A DNA stretch of 11,487 bases from Actinomycetes bacterium (GTDB lineage Bacteria; Actinomycetota; Acidimicrobiia; Acidimicrobiales; RAAP-2), in NCBI GenBank assembly GCA_021800645.1, contig JAJYYT010000031.1, positions 1 through 11,487 on the forward strand, in the 5' to 3' direction. A program made the translations under genes and the position numbers. This document shows positions 1-7,762 of this stretch, in pieces. The notes under the pieces were generated by a model. The model was not told the DNA's origin and ran no database searches. It saw only the letters and a program-made list of their open reading frames with translations. Each line of letters begins with the position of its first letter. Position 1 is the first letter of the stretch.

Positions 1-1659
1 CTTCACCGTCTGCTGGATCGCGAGCAGCACTCCCCCGACGCCGGCGAGCGCGCCGGAGAGCGCGAAGGCGAGCACGCGCTCCCACGAGAGGCTGACCCCG
101 ATGCCCTCCGCGCCGAGCTCGCTGTTGCGCATGGCGGCAAGCAGCCGGCCGACCGTGCCGCGCTGGACGAGCGCCACCCCTCCGGCGCACACGACGACCA
201 CGAGGAGGGCCACGACGAAGTAGGCGTGCCCGTCGGGCGCGAGCAGGTCGAGCGGCAGCCAGCGTGCGCGCACGGGGAACCCCCCTGTCCCGCCGCTCAC
301 CACCTGCGCGGGGAAGATCGCCACGTCGAAGAGGAGTGCCGCCGCGAGGGTCATGAGCGAGAGCCCGAGCCCCCGCAACCGCAACGACGCCAGCGCGAGC
401 AGCGCGGCGACCAGCGCCGCAGCGAGCGCGCCGAGCGCGCCGCCGGCAAGGAAGTCGAGCCCGAGGTGCGCGGCGAGCTGCCCGGCCGTGAACGCGGCGA
501 TCCCCGCGAGCGTCGCCTGCGCGAGCGAGAGCTGGCCCGCGGTCCCGGTGAGCAGCGTCACCGAGAGGAACACCACCGAGTACGCGAGCCCCTGGTTGAG
601 CACGGTCTCCCACGCGCTGGGCATCCACGTGAGCATCGAGGTGACGAAGGCGAGCAGAAGCGCCCAGAAGCCCGTGCGGACCACCCGGTCGACCTCCCGT
701 CCCCGCACGCGCGACGCGGCCGGCGGCGGCGGCGGGTCGACGTTGGAGAGGGGGTCGTCGGCCTGGCCCAGCCGGCGCAGGCCGGGGACGAAGAGGAGCG
801 CGCCGACGAGCACGATGAACGGGAACGCGGGGAGCACCGCCGAGTACCAGAAGCTCGACGTCGGCAGGTAGCCCTGCGCGACCAGGCTCACGACCCCGAG
901 GAGCACCCCGACCACCGCGGCGACCGTCATCGACCGGAGCGCCGCGCATGCCGCCGCGGCGATCGCGGCCACCATCAGCGTGATGTAGTCCTGGGGCGCG
1001 ACGATCACCTCGGTCGACACGAGCAGCACGCCCGCGAGCCCGGCCATGAGGCCGGACACCGCCCACGCGGTCGCGGTCACACGGGGCGCGTTGACACCCT
1101 CGAGCTCGAGCAGGCGGCGGCTCTCGACCGCCGCGCGCATCTCGAGGCCGAGGTTGGTCGTCCGCAGCAGGAGGACGAGCACCACGAGCATGGCGGCCGT
1201 GAGGATCACGGCGCTCAGGTACGACCCGTTCACCGGGACGTCTGCACCGAGATGGAAGTACACGGTGTTGGGGTCGAAGAGGATGCTCGGCGCGCCCACC
1301 AGGTTGCCGTTGCCGAAGAGGACCGGCAGCAGCGCCGGGACGCCTACGAGGATGCCGAGGCCGGTGACGACTTTCGCCGTCGTGTTGGTGGCGGCGATGC
1401 GGCGGAAGAGCAGCCGGTCGAAGACCAGCGCCAGCCCGGGACCGAGCACGACGACGGCGCACACGAAGGCGGCCCACGTCGGCCAGCCGTGGTCGTCGAC
1501 GAGCCAGGCGAACAGGAACGCCGATGCGTAGGCCTGCGCGCCGTACCCGAAGTTGAAGACGCCGGTCGTCAGGTACGTGAGGACGAGCCCCACCGCGAAG
1601 ACCGCGTAGGCGCAGCCGTAGGGCACGCCCGGGATGGCGAAGCCGAGCAGCTGCTCCAC
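1..1659 (-). CDS. Fused LivH-LivM branched-chain amino acid ABC transporter permease, 3' end cut by the window edge
   Basis: This protein forms the membrane channel of a branched-chain amino acid (HAAT-type) ABC importer, with both permease halves in one chain. Translating the minus strand from the GTG at 1657-1659 gives 553 codons with no stop before the edge, so the gene is partial. Residues 1-295 are hydrophobic and LivH-like, including a coupling-helix-like stretch at about 172-205 (LEMRAAVES, then GVNAPRVTATAWAVSGLMAG). A Pro-rich linker (about 300-325) follows, then a LivM-like half from about 330 with LTGTAGQLSLAQATLAGIAAF-type residues near 370-390 and the AAMRNSELGAEGIGVS coupling segment near 508-523. 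Its start lies 7 bp after the binding-protein stop, so the two are very probably one operon; ATPase genes would be expected off the left edge. No strong Shine-Dalgarno is visible. Substrate is inferred from family only. Confidence 0.9.
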   Translation of the reverse strand, partial: MEQLLGFAIPGVPYGCAYAVFAVGLVLTYLTTGVFNFGYGAQAYASAFLFAWLVDDHGWPTWAAFVCAVVVLGPGLALVFDRLLFRRIAATNTTAKVVTGLGILVGVPALLPVLFGNGNLVGAPSILFDPNTVYFHLGADVPVNGSYLSAVILTAAMLVVLVLLLRTTNLGLEMRAAVESRRLLELEGVNAPRVTATAWAVSGLMAGLAGVLLVSTEVIVAPQDYITLMVAAIAAAACAALRSMTVAAVVGVLLGVVSLVAQGYLPTSSFWYSAVLPAFPFIVLVGALLFVPGLRRLGQADDPLSNVDPPPPPAASRVRGREVDRVVRTGFWALLLAFVTSMLTWMPSAWETVLNQGLAYSVVFLSVTLLTGTAGQLSLAQATLAGIAAFTAGQLAAHLGLDFLAGGALGALAAALVAALLALASLRLRGLGLSLMTLAAALLFDVAIFPAQVVSGGTGGFPVRARWLPLDLLAPDGHAYFVVALLVVVVCAGGVALVQRGTVGRLLAAMRNSELGAEGIGVSLSWERVLAFALSGALAGVGGVLLAIQQTVK

Positions 1660-1666
1660 GGGCGGC

Positions 1667-3073
1667 TCAGGCCCGGTGGGGCCCGGGGATCCCCGGCACC
1701 GGCGCCACCGGCTCGGGGTGCCGGACGTGCGACACCGCGAAGCACAGGTACACCTCTTTGCCCTTGCCGAGGACGGGCAGCGCCGCGGCACCCTTCACCT
1801 GCTCGAAGGCGCTGCAGGACGTGCGTGTCTGGAGGTAGTGCGCGGTCTTCCAGTCGACGGGCTCCTCGAGGCCGCCCGCCGTGAAGTCGGTGATGCGGTT
1901 GGTCGCGGCCACCACCGACGCCTGAGTGAGGTGGCGGCCGGCCGCCTTGATCCCCGCCACCATCAACGCGGCGGACTCCCAGCCGTCGAGCGCCAGCGCG
2001 TTGTCCGCGTAGCCGGGCGCGTAGCGGTGCATGGTCTTCAAGTACGTCTGGAGCCCCGGGTAGACGCCGGGGTACAGGCGCGCCGCGGTCTCGGGCACGT
2101 TCTGCACGTTGAAGTAGACGCCCTGGAGCAGCTGCTCGTAGCGCTTCACGACGGTCGCGTCGGCGCCGTCGAACCACAGCTGGTGGACGTGGAGCCCGTA
2201 CTGGCGGATGTCCCGGGCGAGGGTGACGTTGCCTGTGACTGTCATGCACGACACGACGAAGTCGGCGCCCGCGCGCTGGATCCGCTGGACGTCGGGCGTG
2301 AGGTTGGCGTCGATCGGCGGGAGCCGCAGGTCTGTGAACACCACGTGGTAGCCCGCGCCTCGAAGGAGCTTGCCCGTGGTCCGGCAGAGATCGGACGAGG
2401 TCGAGACGCCGTAGGCGAGGATCGCGATCGACTTCGAGTGCGTCTTGTCGACGAGGTACGCCACGGCGGGCGCGATCGTCTTCAGCGGGAGGACCGAGCC
2501 GCCCGCAGCGAACAGGTTGGGTGGGCCCGACCAGTTGCCGTCGACGTTGTAGCCGTACGTCGGCGTGCACGTGCGCGCGAAGTAGGCGGGAGTGAACCAG
2601 TACGACGACACCGCGACCGCGAACGCGTGGTCCTGGTCGATGGCGGTGTGGACGTCGGTCTGGAACTGGCTCGCCAGCCCCGCGTCGTCGAGGTTGTACG
2701 CGAGCACGATCTTGCGCCCGTCCACCCCCCCGTGCGCGTCAACCATGCTGAAGTACGCCTTGATGCCCGGGACCAGGGAGCCGAAGTCCGCCGCGAGGAT
2801 GCCCGAGAGCGTGGAGATGGCGGCGACCTTGATCTCCTTGGGGGTCACGCCGGGCGCCCCCGTCCCCGTCCCGGCCTTGCACTGCAGGGCGTGCGCGGCG
2901 TGCGCCGCGTGGGCCGCGTGCGCGTCGTGGGCGGAGGCCGCGTGCCGGGCGTGCCGGGCGTGCGCCGCGCCGGCGGCCGCGGCAGGACCGCCGGCCGCCC
3001 ACGTCACGAGGCTGCCGGCGAGGAGGACGATCGCGCAGGTCAGCATCGCGATCGGTCGGCCACGCGCGCTCAT
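1667..3073 (-). CDS. Branched-chain amino acid-type ABC transporter substrate-binding protein (Peripla_BP_6) with a His/Ala tract
   Basis: This is an extracytoplasmic binding protein that should deliver a small ligand to the permease encoded just downstream. The 468-aa protein begins at the ATG 3071-3073, chosen because AAGGAG (3079-3084) lies 5 bases upstream; an upstream in-frame start at 3220 would add 49 unlikely residues. Residues 1-36 look like a signal sequence (Arg at 4 and 6, hydrophobic 8-27, Ala-rich 30-37). Residues 38-62 hold eight His, mostly at 3-residue spacing (38, 41, 44, 49, 52, 55, 58, 61). The Peripla_BP_6 fold starts at about 65 ([19 protein letters not shown], then AAISTLSG) and continues to the C-terminus. 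No lipobox fits the signal region, so it may be secreted or N-terminally anchored. Ligand unknown: members of this family bind amino acids, amides, urea or aromatic acids. Confidence 0.88.
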   Translation of the reverse strand: MSARGRPIAMLTCAIVLLAGSLVTWAAGGPAAAAGAAHARHARHAASAHDAHAAHAAHAAHALQCKAGTGTGAPGVTPKEIKVAAISTLSGILAADFGSLVPGIKAYFSMVDAHGGVDGRKIVLAYNLDDAGLASQFQTDVHTAIDQDHAFAVAVSSYWFTPAYFARTCTPTYGYNVDGNWSGPPNLFAAGGSVLPLKTIAPAVAYLVDKTHSKSIAILAYGVSTSSDLCRTTGKLLRGAGYHVVFTDLRLPPIDANLTPDVQRIQRAGADFVVSCMTVTGNVTLARDIRQYGLHVHQLWFDGADATVVKRYEQLLQGVYFNVQNVPETAARLYPGVYPGLQTYLKTMHRYAPGYADNALALDGWESAALMVAGIKAAGRHLTQASVVAATNRITDFTAGGLEEPVDWKTAHYLQTRTSCSAFEQVKGAAALPVLGKGKEVYLCFAVSHVRHPEPVAPVPGIPGPHRA

Positions 3074-3078
3074 GCGCT

Positions 3079-3086
3079 CTCCTTCT
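3079..3086 (-). promoter_or_regulatory. Ribosome binding site of the substrate-binding protein gene
   Basis: On the minus strand AGAAGGAG sits 5 bases before the ATG at 3071-3073. It decides the start against the longer open frame that reaches 3220. Confidence 0.8.
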
Positions 3087-3156
3087 ATCACCCGCTCCCG
3101 GTCCCGTCTCAGCATGTTCTCCCAGGTCAGACGAACGTTTGTTGGCGAGCCGGCTC

Positions 3157-3204
3157 GGATGGCGCCTGCAGCACGCGCGGGGATGGCGCTTGCAGCACGC
3201 GCGG
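3157..3204. repeat. 24-bp tandem repeat, two copies, in the divergent spacer
   Basis: Two adjacent 24-bp units (3157-3180 and 3181-3204), each beginning GGATGGCGC and ending CAGCACGCGCGG, differ at one position (C or T at unit position 10). They lie in the 179-bp spacer (3074-3252) between the divergent binding-protein and aldehyde dehydrogenase genes, 49 bp before the latter's start. Also in the spacer, near 3132-3141, is a short imperfect palindrome CGAACGTTTG. Either could be an operator, but I see no convincing -35/-10 pair. Confidence 0.75.
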
Positions 3205-3239
3205 GGCCTATCGTCGACATCGACCCGAGGAGGACTCGA

Positions 3240-3247
3240 GGAAGGAG
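3240..3247 (+). promoter_or_regulatory. Ribosome binding site of the aldehyde dehydrogenase gene
   Basis: GGAAGGAG ends 5 bases before the ATG at 3253. It supports this start over the upstream in-frame candidate at 3139. Confidence 0.8.
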
Positions 3248-3252
3248 CTGCC

Positions 3253-4671
3253 ATGGAGGTTCGCAACACCTTCTACGTCGGCGGCGGGTGGGTGCCGCCG
3301 GCCGGCGAGGGCATCTTCGAGGTGCTCGACTCCAACACCGAGGAGGTCTTCGGGAAAGTCCCCGAGGGGACCGCCGAGGACGCAGCGCGCGCGGTCGAGG
3401 CGGCAGCCGACGCCTTCGGGCCGTGGTCGGCGACGCCTGCCGAGCAGCGGGCCAAGCTCCTCACCCGCATCTCCGAGCGTCTCGCCGACCGCACCGACGC
3501 GATCGCCGAGACGATCTCGCGAGAGGTCGGGATGCCTCTCGGGTTGTCGAAGGTCGTCCAGGTCGGTCTCGCCTCGGGCGCCTTCGCCGACGCTGCCGCA
3601 CGCCTCAAGGAGGTGAGATGGGAAGAGGAGATCGGCAACTCGCTGGTCGTCCGCGAGCCCGTCGGCGTCCTGGGCGCCATCACCCCGTGGAACTATCCCC
3701 TCTACCAGATCTCGCTCAAGGTTGCGCCGGCGCTCGCCGTCGGCTGCACGGTCGTGCTCAAGCCTTCGGAGATCGCGCCGCTCAGCGCCTACGCCCTCGC
3801 GGAGATCATCGACGAGGTCGGGCTCCCTCCGGGCGTCTTCAACATGGTCGTCGGGCCGGGACCGATCGTCGGGGAGGCGATCGTGACGGACCCGCGTGTC
3901 GACATGGTGTCGTTCACCGGGTCGACGCGCGCGGGGCGCCGGATCATGGAGCTCGCCTCGCGCTCGGTCACCCGGGTCGCTCTCGAGCTCGGGGGCAAGT
4001 CGGCAAACGTCATCCTCGACGACGCGGACTTCGACGCCGCGGTGCCTGCGGGCGTCTTCGCCTGCTACCTCAACTCCGGCCAGACGTGCTCTGCGCTCAC
4101 CCGCATGCTTGTGCCCAGGTCACGGCTCGCAGAGGCAGAGGCGCGCGCCGTCGCCGCCGCAGAGCGCTACGTCGTCGGCAGCTCGCTCGACCCCGCGACG
4201 ACTCTCGGGCCCCTCGCGTCGGCGGCGCAGCGCGAGCGCGTCCGCGGCTACGTCCGAGCGGGCGTCGCACAGGGCGCGACGCTCCTCACCGGCGGCGCCG
4301 AGCCGCCAGAGGGGCTCGAGCGCGGCTACTTCGTGCGCCCGACGGTCTTCTCCGAGGTGACCAACGACATGACCGTCGCGCGCGAGGAGATCTTCGGGCC
4401 GGTGCTGTCGATCCTTCCCTACCAGTCCGAGGAAGAGGCGGTCAGGATCGCCAACGACTCGGACTACGGCCTCGCGGGCGCGGTCTGGGCAGCCGACCCC
4501 GCGCGCGCGGAGCGGGTGGCGCGCCTGCTGCGGACCGGGCAAGTCGACGTGAACGGCGCCGCCTTCAACCCCTCCGCGCCGTTCGGGGGGTACAAGCAGT
4601 CGGGCTACGGGCGCGAACGGGGACGGTTCGGGCTCGAAGAGCTCCTGGAGTTGAAGTCGATCCAGCGGTAG
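3253..4671 (+). CDS. NAD(P)-dependent aldehyde dehydrogenase (ALDH superfamily)
   Basis: This enzyme oxidises an aldehyde to the carboxylic acid with NAD(P)+ in the cytoplasm. The 472-aa length is normal for the family and every hallmark is present: TPWNYP with the oxyanion Asn147; VVLKPSE with Lys170; FTGST at 221-225 in the cofactor fold; ELGGKS with the general-base Glu245; GQTC with the nucleophile Cys279; EEIFGPV with Glu379; and [13 protein letters not shown] at 443-455. The ATG at 3253 is chosen because GGAAGGAG (3240-3247) lies 5 bases upstream; the frame stays open back to 3139 through the 24-bp repeat, but without such a site. It diverges from the ABC transporter genes, which might supply its substrate precursor, but nothing in the sequence fixes the aldehyde. 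Its stop is 27 bp from the convergent gene. Confidence 0.95.
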   Translation: MEVRNTFYVGGGWVPPAGEGIFEVLDSNTEEVFGKVPEGTAEDAARAVEAAADAFGPWSATPAEQRAKLLTRISERLADRTDAIAETISREVGMPLGLSKVVQVGLASGAFADAAARLKEVRWEEEIGNSLVVREPVGVLGAITPWNYPLYQISLKVAPALAVGCTVVLKPSEIAPLSAYALAEIIDEVGLPPGVFNMVVGPGPIVGEAIVTDPRVDMVSFTGSTRAGRRIMELASRSVTRVALELGGKSANVILDDADFDAAVPAGVFACYLNSGQTCSALTRMLVPRSRLAEAEARAVAAAERYVVGSSLDPATTLGPLASAAQRERVRGYVRAGVAQGATLLTGGAEPPEGLERGYFVRPTVFSEVTNDMTVAREEIFGPVLSILPYQSEEEAVRIANDSDYGLAGAVWAADPARAERVARLLRTGQVDVNGAAFNPSAPFGGYKQSGYGRERGRFGLEELLELKSIQR

Positions 4672-4698
4672 CGGCGGCGAGGCCTTCCCGGGGAGCGC

Positions 4699-5538
4699 TC
4701 AGCAGGTCGAGGAGTACGCGGACACCCCAGGGCCTGTGGAGGGATCGTCCACCACGCCGTGGACTGTCCCTGTGGGCCGTGTGACCGCTCCCAGGTGGAC
4801 GACGTACCACTGCCCGCGCCAGGAGATCATCGACGCGATGCCGAAGGAGCGGACCACGCCTCCTTCCCGATAGACGAGACGCGAGTTGGGCACCTCGTAG
4901 TAGCCGATGGAGTTTGTGCAGACCCCGGGTGTGATCCAGTGCGCGTACTGCTCGGGCACCTCTACGCCCACGAGCGCCGACGACGACGCCGACGACCCGA
5001 GGAGCGCATGCGCGGCGCCGAGGTCGGCGCGCAGCTCGGCGACGAGACGGTCTTCGTAGTCCGCCGCCGGATCCGCGAGCGTCTTCAGCTTCACGTAGGC
5101 CGACTCGGGGAAGAACGCGGGCAGCGCAGCGGCCACGTCGTCTGCGACGACGCCCTCCCACAGATCGACCATCTCGGCGCTCAGCTGCGGCGAGGAGGCA
5201 GGCGGCAGCGCGTCGGTCTGGGGCAGTGTCCCAGGGCCGGTCGTCGTCGTCGTGGAGGGGGGCACGCTCGAGGGTGGCGCGCTCGAGGGTGGCACGCTGG
5301 AGGGGGGCACGCTGGAGTGCCGGCTGGCGTTGGCGTTGGCGGTGGCGTGGCGTGCTGCAGCGCCGCCGGAGGCGCCCTTCGCCGCGCTGTGGGAGCCGGA
5401 CGCGAGGTACGCGGCGCCGGCTGCGGCGGCCACCACGAAGACGCCGACGACCATCCTGGCCGTCACCGAGCGCCACCGCGGCGCGACGGCCCGCGTTCGC
5501 TCAGGCACAGCCTCGTCCTCCCTGGGTTCGCTCGGCAT
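4699..5538 (-). CDS. Membrane-anchored extracytoplasmic protein of unknown function with a Ser/Pro/Thr repeat stalk
   Basis: I do not recognise a named domain. The 279-aa reading from the ATG at 5536-5538 has a charged cytoplasmic N-terminus (1-28), one hydrophobic segment (about 29-47, VVGVFVVAAAAGAAYLA), an Ala/Ser/Asn-rich spacer, four SSxPP pentads plus a Thr run (75-100), and a soluble C-terminal domain (about 118-279) with two Cys (207 and the last residue, 279), which might pair outside the cell. Near 208-250 are aromatic, beta-like stretches (IGYYEVPNSRLVYREGG, ISWRGQWYVVHLG). The topology suggests a signal-anchored domain displayed in the wall on a flexible stalk. Starts at 5562 (ATG) and 5577 (TTG) are also open; I prefer 5538 because the upstream ones overlap the divergent gene. 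None has a clear Shine-Dalgarno. The TGA stop lies 27 bp from the aldehyde dehydrogenase stop, with no obvious terminator between them. Confidence 0.75.
   Translation of the reverse strand: MPSEPREDEAVPERTRAVAPRWRSVTARMVVGVFVVAAAAGAAYLASGSHSAAKGASGGAAARHATANANASRHSSVPPSSVPPSSAPPSSVPPSTTTTTGPGTLPQTDALPPASSPQLSAEMVDLWEGVVADDVAAALPAFFPESAYVKLKTLADPAADYEDRLVAELRADLGAAHALLGSSASSSALVGVEVPEQYAHWITPGVCTNSIGYYEVPNSRLVYREGGVVRSFGIASMISWRGQWYVVHLGAVTRPTGTVHGVVDDPSTGPGVSAYSSTC
5257..5316 (-). repeat. 15-bp coding tandem repeat, four units (SSVPP/SSAPP)
   Basis: Four consecutive 15-bp units, read on the minus strand, encode SSVPP, SSVPP, SSAPP and SSVPP of the stalk in the membrane-anchored protein (residues 75-94). 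Third positions differ slightly between units. Such in-frame repeats can change copy number without breaking the frame. Confidence 0.8.
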
Positions 5539-5560
5539 CAAGGAGATAGCGTCGTGCGCC

Positions 5561-6301
5561 ATGACCGACGCGATCAAGGCCGAGACGATCCGACTCGCCG
5601 GTCACGGCGGCGACGAGCTGGAGGCCTACTTCTCTCAACCGCTCGCCGAAGGCCCGTACGGCGGGTTGGTGGTGATCCACCACACTCCCGGCTACGACGA
5701 GGCCACCAAGGAGATCACCCGGCGCATCGCGGACCACGGCTACTTCGCGATCTGCCCCAACCTCTACAGCCGCGAGGGCATCGGGTCCGATCCCGCCGAA
5801 GCCGCCGCAGCAGTCCGCCAAAAGGGAGGGGTCCCTGACGACCAGCTCGTGGGGGACGTCGACGGCGCCGTCCGCTACCTGCGGTCGCTCGACCGCTCCA
5901 ACGCCAAGGTGGGCACGATCGGCTACTGCTCCGGGGGCCGCCAGTCGTTCCTCGCGGCATGCAGCCTCCAGCTCGACGCGGCGGTGGACTGCTACGGCGC
6001 CTTCATCGTCCACGAGCCACCTGCGGAGCTGCACCTTCGTGCCCGGCCGATCGTCCAGCTCGCAAGGGACCTCTCCTGCCCCCTCCTCGGGCTCTTCGGC
6101 GCGCAGGACGAGCACCCTTCCCCCGAGGAGACCGCGGCGCTCGCCCGAGCCCTCGAGGACGCGGGGAAGACCTTCGAGTTCCACACCTTCGAGAATGCCG
6201 GCCATGCGTTCTTCGCCACCGACCGCCCGATGTACCGGCCCGAGGCCGCCAACCGAGCGTGGCCGATCGTCTGGGACTTCTTCGAGCGGACGCTGCGATG
6301 A
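5561..6301 (+). CDS. Dienelactone hydrolase family protein (alpha/beta hydrolase)
   Basis: This is a cytoplasmic alpha/beta hydrolase of the dienelactone hydrolase family. Characterised members open dienelactone to maleylacetate in the modified ortho-cleavage pathway, but many relatives act on other esters or lactones. The 246-aa length fits. Visible signatures are VVIHHTPGYDEATKEITRRIADHGY (about 38-61), the nucleophile elbow GYCSGGR with Cys123, GAQDEHPS with probable acid Asp183, and NAGHAF with His215, giving the Cys-Asp-His triad. AAGGAG (5540-5545) lies 15 bases before the ATG, further than usual, but no closer in-frame start exists. It diverges from the membrane-anchored protein with a 22-bp gap and converges on the glycosyltransferase after 36 bp. 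No other aromatic-degradation gene is nearby except possibly the aldehyde dehydrogenase, so the substrate remains open. Confidence 0.92.
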   Translation: MTDAIKAETIRLAGHGGDELEAYFSQPLAEGPYGGLVVIHHTPGYDEATKEITRRIADHGYFAICPNLYSREGIGSDPAEAAAAVRQKGGVPDDQLVGDVDGAVRYLRSLDRSNAKVGTIGYCSGGRQSFLAACSLQLDAAVDCYGAFIVHEPPAELHLRARPIVQLARDLSCPLLGLFGAQDEHPSPEETAALARALEDAGKTFEFHTFENAGHAFFATDRPMYRPEAANRAWPIVWDFFERTLR

Positions 6302-6305
6302 CATC

Positions 6306-6337
6306 TGCCGGGCGGCGCCGGGAATGCCGGGCGGCGC
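6306..6337. repeat. 13-bp direct repeat filling the convergent gap, possible weak hairpin
   Basis: TGCCGGGCGGCGC occurs at 6306-6318 and 6325-6337, filling the space between the convergent hydrolase and glycosyltransferase genes. GCGCCG (6315-6320) can pair with CGGCGC (6332-6337) around an 11-base loop. There is no T-run on either side, so a terminator role is only a possibility. Confidence 0.45.
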
Positions 6338-7534
6338 TCAGCGGCCACCGGCAGGCTCGGCAAACTCGAAGCCGACGCTGCCCATGGCACCCAAGAACTG
6401 CTTCTCCCACTCGACGGCGCTCCTCACCGGCCAGGGCGGGTGCTCGGGCTGCTCGGCGAAGATGAACTCGACGGCGGCCTCCACCGAGGCCGGCTCCGGC
6501 GAGCAGGCGAGCGCCCCACCCTGCTCGAGCTCGTGCAGCGCGTTCTCCCGGCCGTGCCCGGGCACGACGTCGAGGACGACGAGCCAGCGTCCGACTGCGC
6601 GCGCCTCGTGGCAGGTCTGTCCAGGAGAGGTCACCACCGCGTCGGCGGCTGCCATCAGCTCGTGGACGCGGTTGGTCATCGCGAAGGGCAGGACCCGCCG
6701 GTGCCGCGACGCGACCGCTCGCAGGCGCGCGTACAGGCGCCCATTGGCTCCCGCGACCGCCAGGACCCAGTAGCCCGCGCCGGCGAGCGCCTCGGCGGTC
6801 TTGTCCAGCGGGCCTAGACCCCACCCGCCCCCCATGAGCAGCACGCAGCGCTCGTCCGGCGCGACGCCGAGCCCCGCGCGGGCAGCCGACTTCGCCGGGA
6901 CGTCGTAGAACTGGGGCCGGACCGGCGGCGGGATGACCGCCACCGCGGCCCCGGGGGCGTACCGCTTGACGGTGAGGGCGCCGACCGGCGAGCACACCAC
7001 GTAGAGGTCCGTGCCCTCGGCCACCCACATGCGGTGCGCGGTCGCGTCGGTGCAGACCGCCACCGCCGCGAGCGTCGGACGCTCGCGCTTGAGCGCGGCC
7101 ACCGTGCAGACGCCCGTCGGGAACACCGACACGACGAGGGGGTTGCTCCCCGCTGCGGCGACGGCACTGGCTACCGACGGGAGTAGCTGGCGCACCGCCT
7201 GCTGCGCGAGGGCCTGCGGCACCCGGTTGCCGTTGCGCAGGTAGCTGAAGTGGAAGCCGTCGTAGAGGGCGGGCAGCGAGATCATCCGCCTGAAGACCGA
7301 GGTGCCGAGGCGCGAACGTGCGCCCCCGAGCATCGACATGCAGTCGAGCACCTCCGAGCTCACGCCCACCGCCTGCAGTGCCGCCTCGCAGGCCTCGGCC
7401 ACCGAATCGTGTCCCTTGCCGATCGACCCGGAGAGCACGACGGCCGAGTCGAAGGGCATCGCGCGAAACGGGCCTTCTCCAAGCTCGACAGGCTCGGCGG
7501 ACGGCCGAGCCGCGGCAGATCCGTCCACGTTCAT
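6338..7534 (-). CDS. GT28 / MGDG synthase-like glycosyltransferase
   Basis: This is a GT-B glycosyltransferase of the MurG/UgtP/MGDG-synthase group, which typically moves a sugar from a nucleotide donor to a lipid or lipid-linked acceptor at the inner membrane face. In the 398-aa reading the acceptor-domain loop is VVLSGSIGKGHDSVAEA (32-48), an FPTG/AALKRERP stretch lies at 138-153, the second Rossmann domain starts with VLLMGGGWGLGP (231-242), and the donor-site region is VVTSPGQTCHEARAVGRW (300-317) followed by PGHGRENALHELEQGGA. Of three possible starts, ATG 7534 is chosen because GGAG lies 8 bases upstream; GTG 7561 follows a GAGGTG and is also plausible. It lies downstream of the polysaccharide deacetylase on the same strand, about 230 bp away, suggesting an envelope glycan or glycolipid role. 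The acceptor cannot be read from sequence. Confidence 0.82.
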   Translation of the reverse strand: MNVDGSAAARPSAEPVELGEGPFRAMPFDSAVVLSGSIGKGHDSVAEACEAALQAVGVSSEVLDCMSMLGGARSRLGTSVFRRMISLPALYDGFHFSYLRNGNRVPQALAQQAVRQLLPSVASAVAAAGSNPLVVSVFPTGVCTVAALKRERPTLAAVAVCTDATAHRMWVAEGTDLYVVCSPVGALTVKRYAPGAAVAVIPPPVRPQFYDVPAKSAARAGLGVAPDERCVLLMGGGWGLGPLDKTAEALAGAGYWVLAVAGANGRLYARLRAVASRHRRVLPFAMTNRVHELMAAADAVVTSPGQTCHEARAVGRWLVVLDVVPGHGRENALHELEQGGALACSPEPASVEAAVEFIFAEQPEHPPWPVRSAVEWEKQFLGAMGSVGFEFAEPAGGR

Positions 7535-7567
7535 CTCGAAAGCTCCGATCTTGGGGCGCACATCACC

Positions 7568-7595
7568 AACACCTCACGAGCAACACCTCACGAGC
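7568..7595. repeat. 14-bp direct repeat just upstream of the glycosyltransferase gene
   Basis: AACACCTCACGAGC is perfectly repeated at 7568-7581 and 7582-7595. Read in the direction of the glycosyltransferase each copy contains GTGAGGTG, which resembles a Shine-Dalgarno; the nearer copy lies 6 bases before an ATG at 7561-7563. Confidence 0.8.
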
Positions 7596-7700
7596 ACCTT
7601 GCCCTGCAACCACCTTGCGCACACGCCGACCCCGAGCTGCGGGCTGCGGACCGCACGCAACGGGGGTTACGCAAGGGGGGTGCGCAACGGGCAACGATGG

Positions 7701-7724
7701 GTGTGCCTGAATGCGCCGGCACAC
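7701..7724 (-). terminator. Possible transcription terminator hairpin after the polysaccharide deacetylase
   Basis: GTGTGCC (7701-7707) and GGCACAC (7718-7724) form a perfect 7-bp inverted repeat with a 10-base loop, about 38 bp beyond the deacetylase stop on the minus strand. No T-run follows, so intrinsic termination is uncertain. The rest of the 7596-7762 spacer shows no gene. Confidence 0.35.
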
Positions 7725-7762
7725 GACCGGTCCCGCTCCGGACGCCGGTTCCAGGCCGGCCA

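Noticed and set aside
226..1884. Long plus-strand open frame of 552 codons opposite the permease
   Set aside because: Its Arg/Glu/His-rich composition has no domain pattern; the opposite strand encodes a clear fused LivH-LivM permease. It is a high-GC mirror frame.
2881..2962. GCGTG-rich repeats in the binding-protein gene as a CRISPR-like or regulatory array
   Set aside because: The units have no spacers and coincide exactly with in-frame His/Ala codons of the binding protein.
3139..3252. N-terminal extension of the aldehyde dehydrogenase starting at 3139
   Set aside because: The extension encodes the 24-bp repeat twice, is absent from the family pattern, and a strong ribosome binding site precedes the ATG at 3253.
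1634..3616. Long plus-strand open frame opposite the binding protein, running into the dehydrogenase gene in another frame
   Set aside because: It overlaps two well-supported genes and encodes Arg/Val-rich sequence without recognisable motifs.
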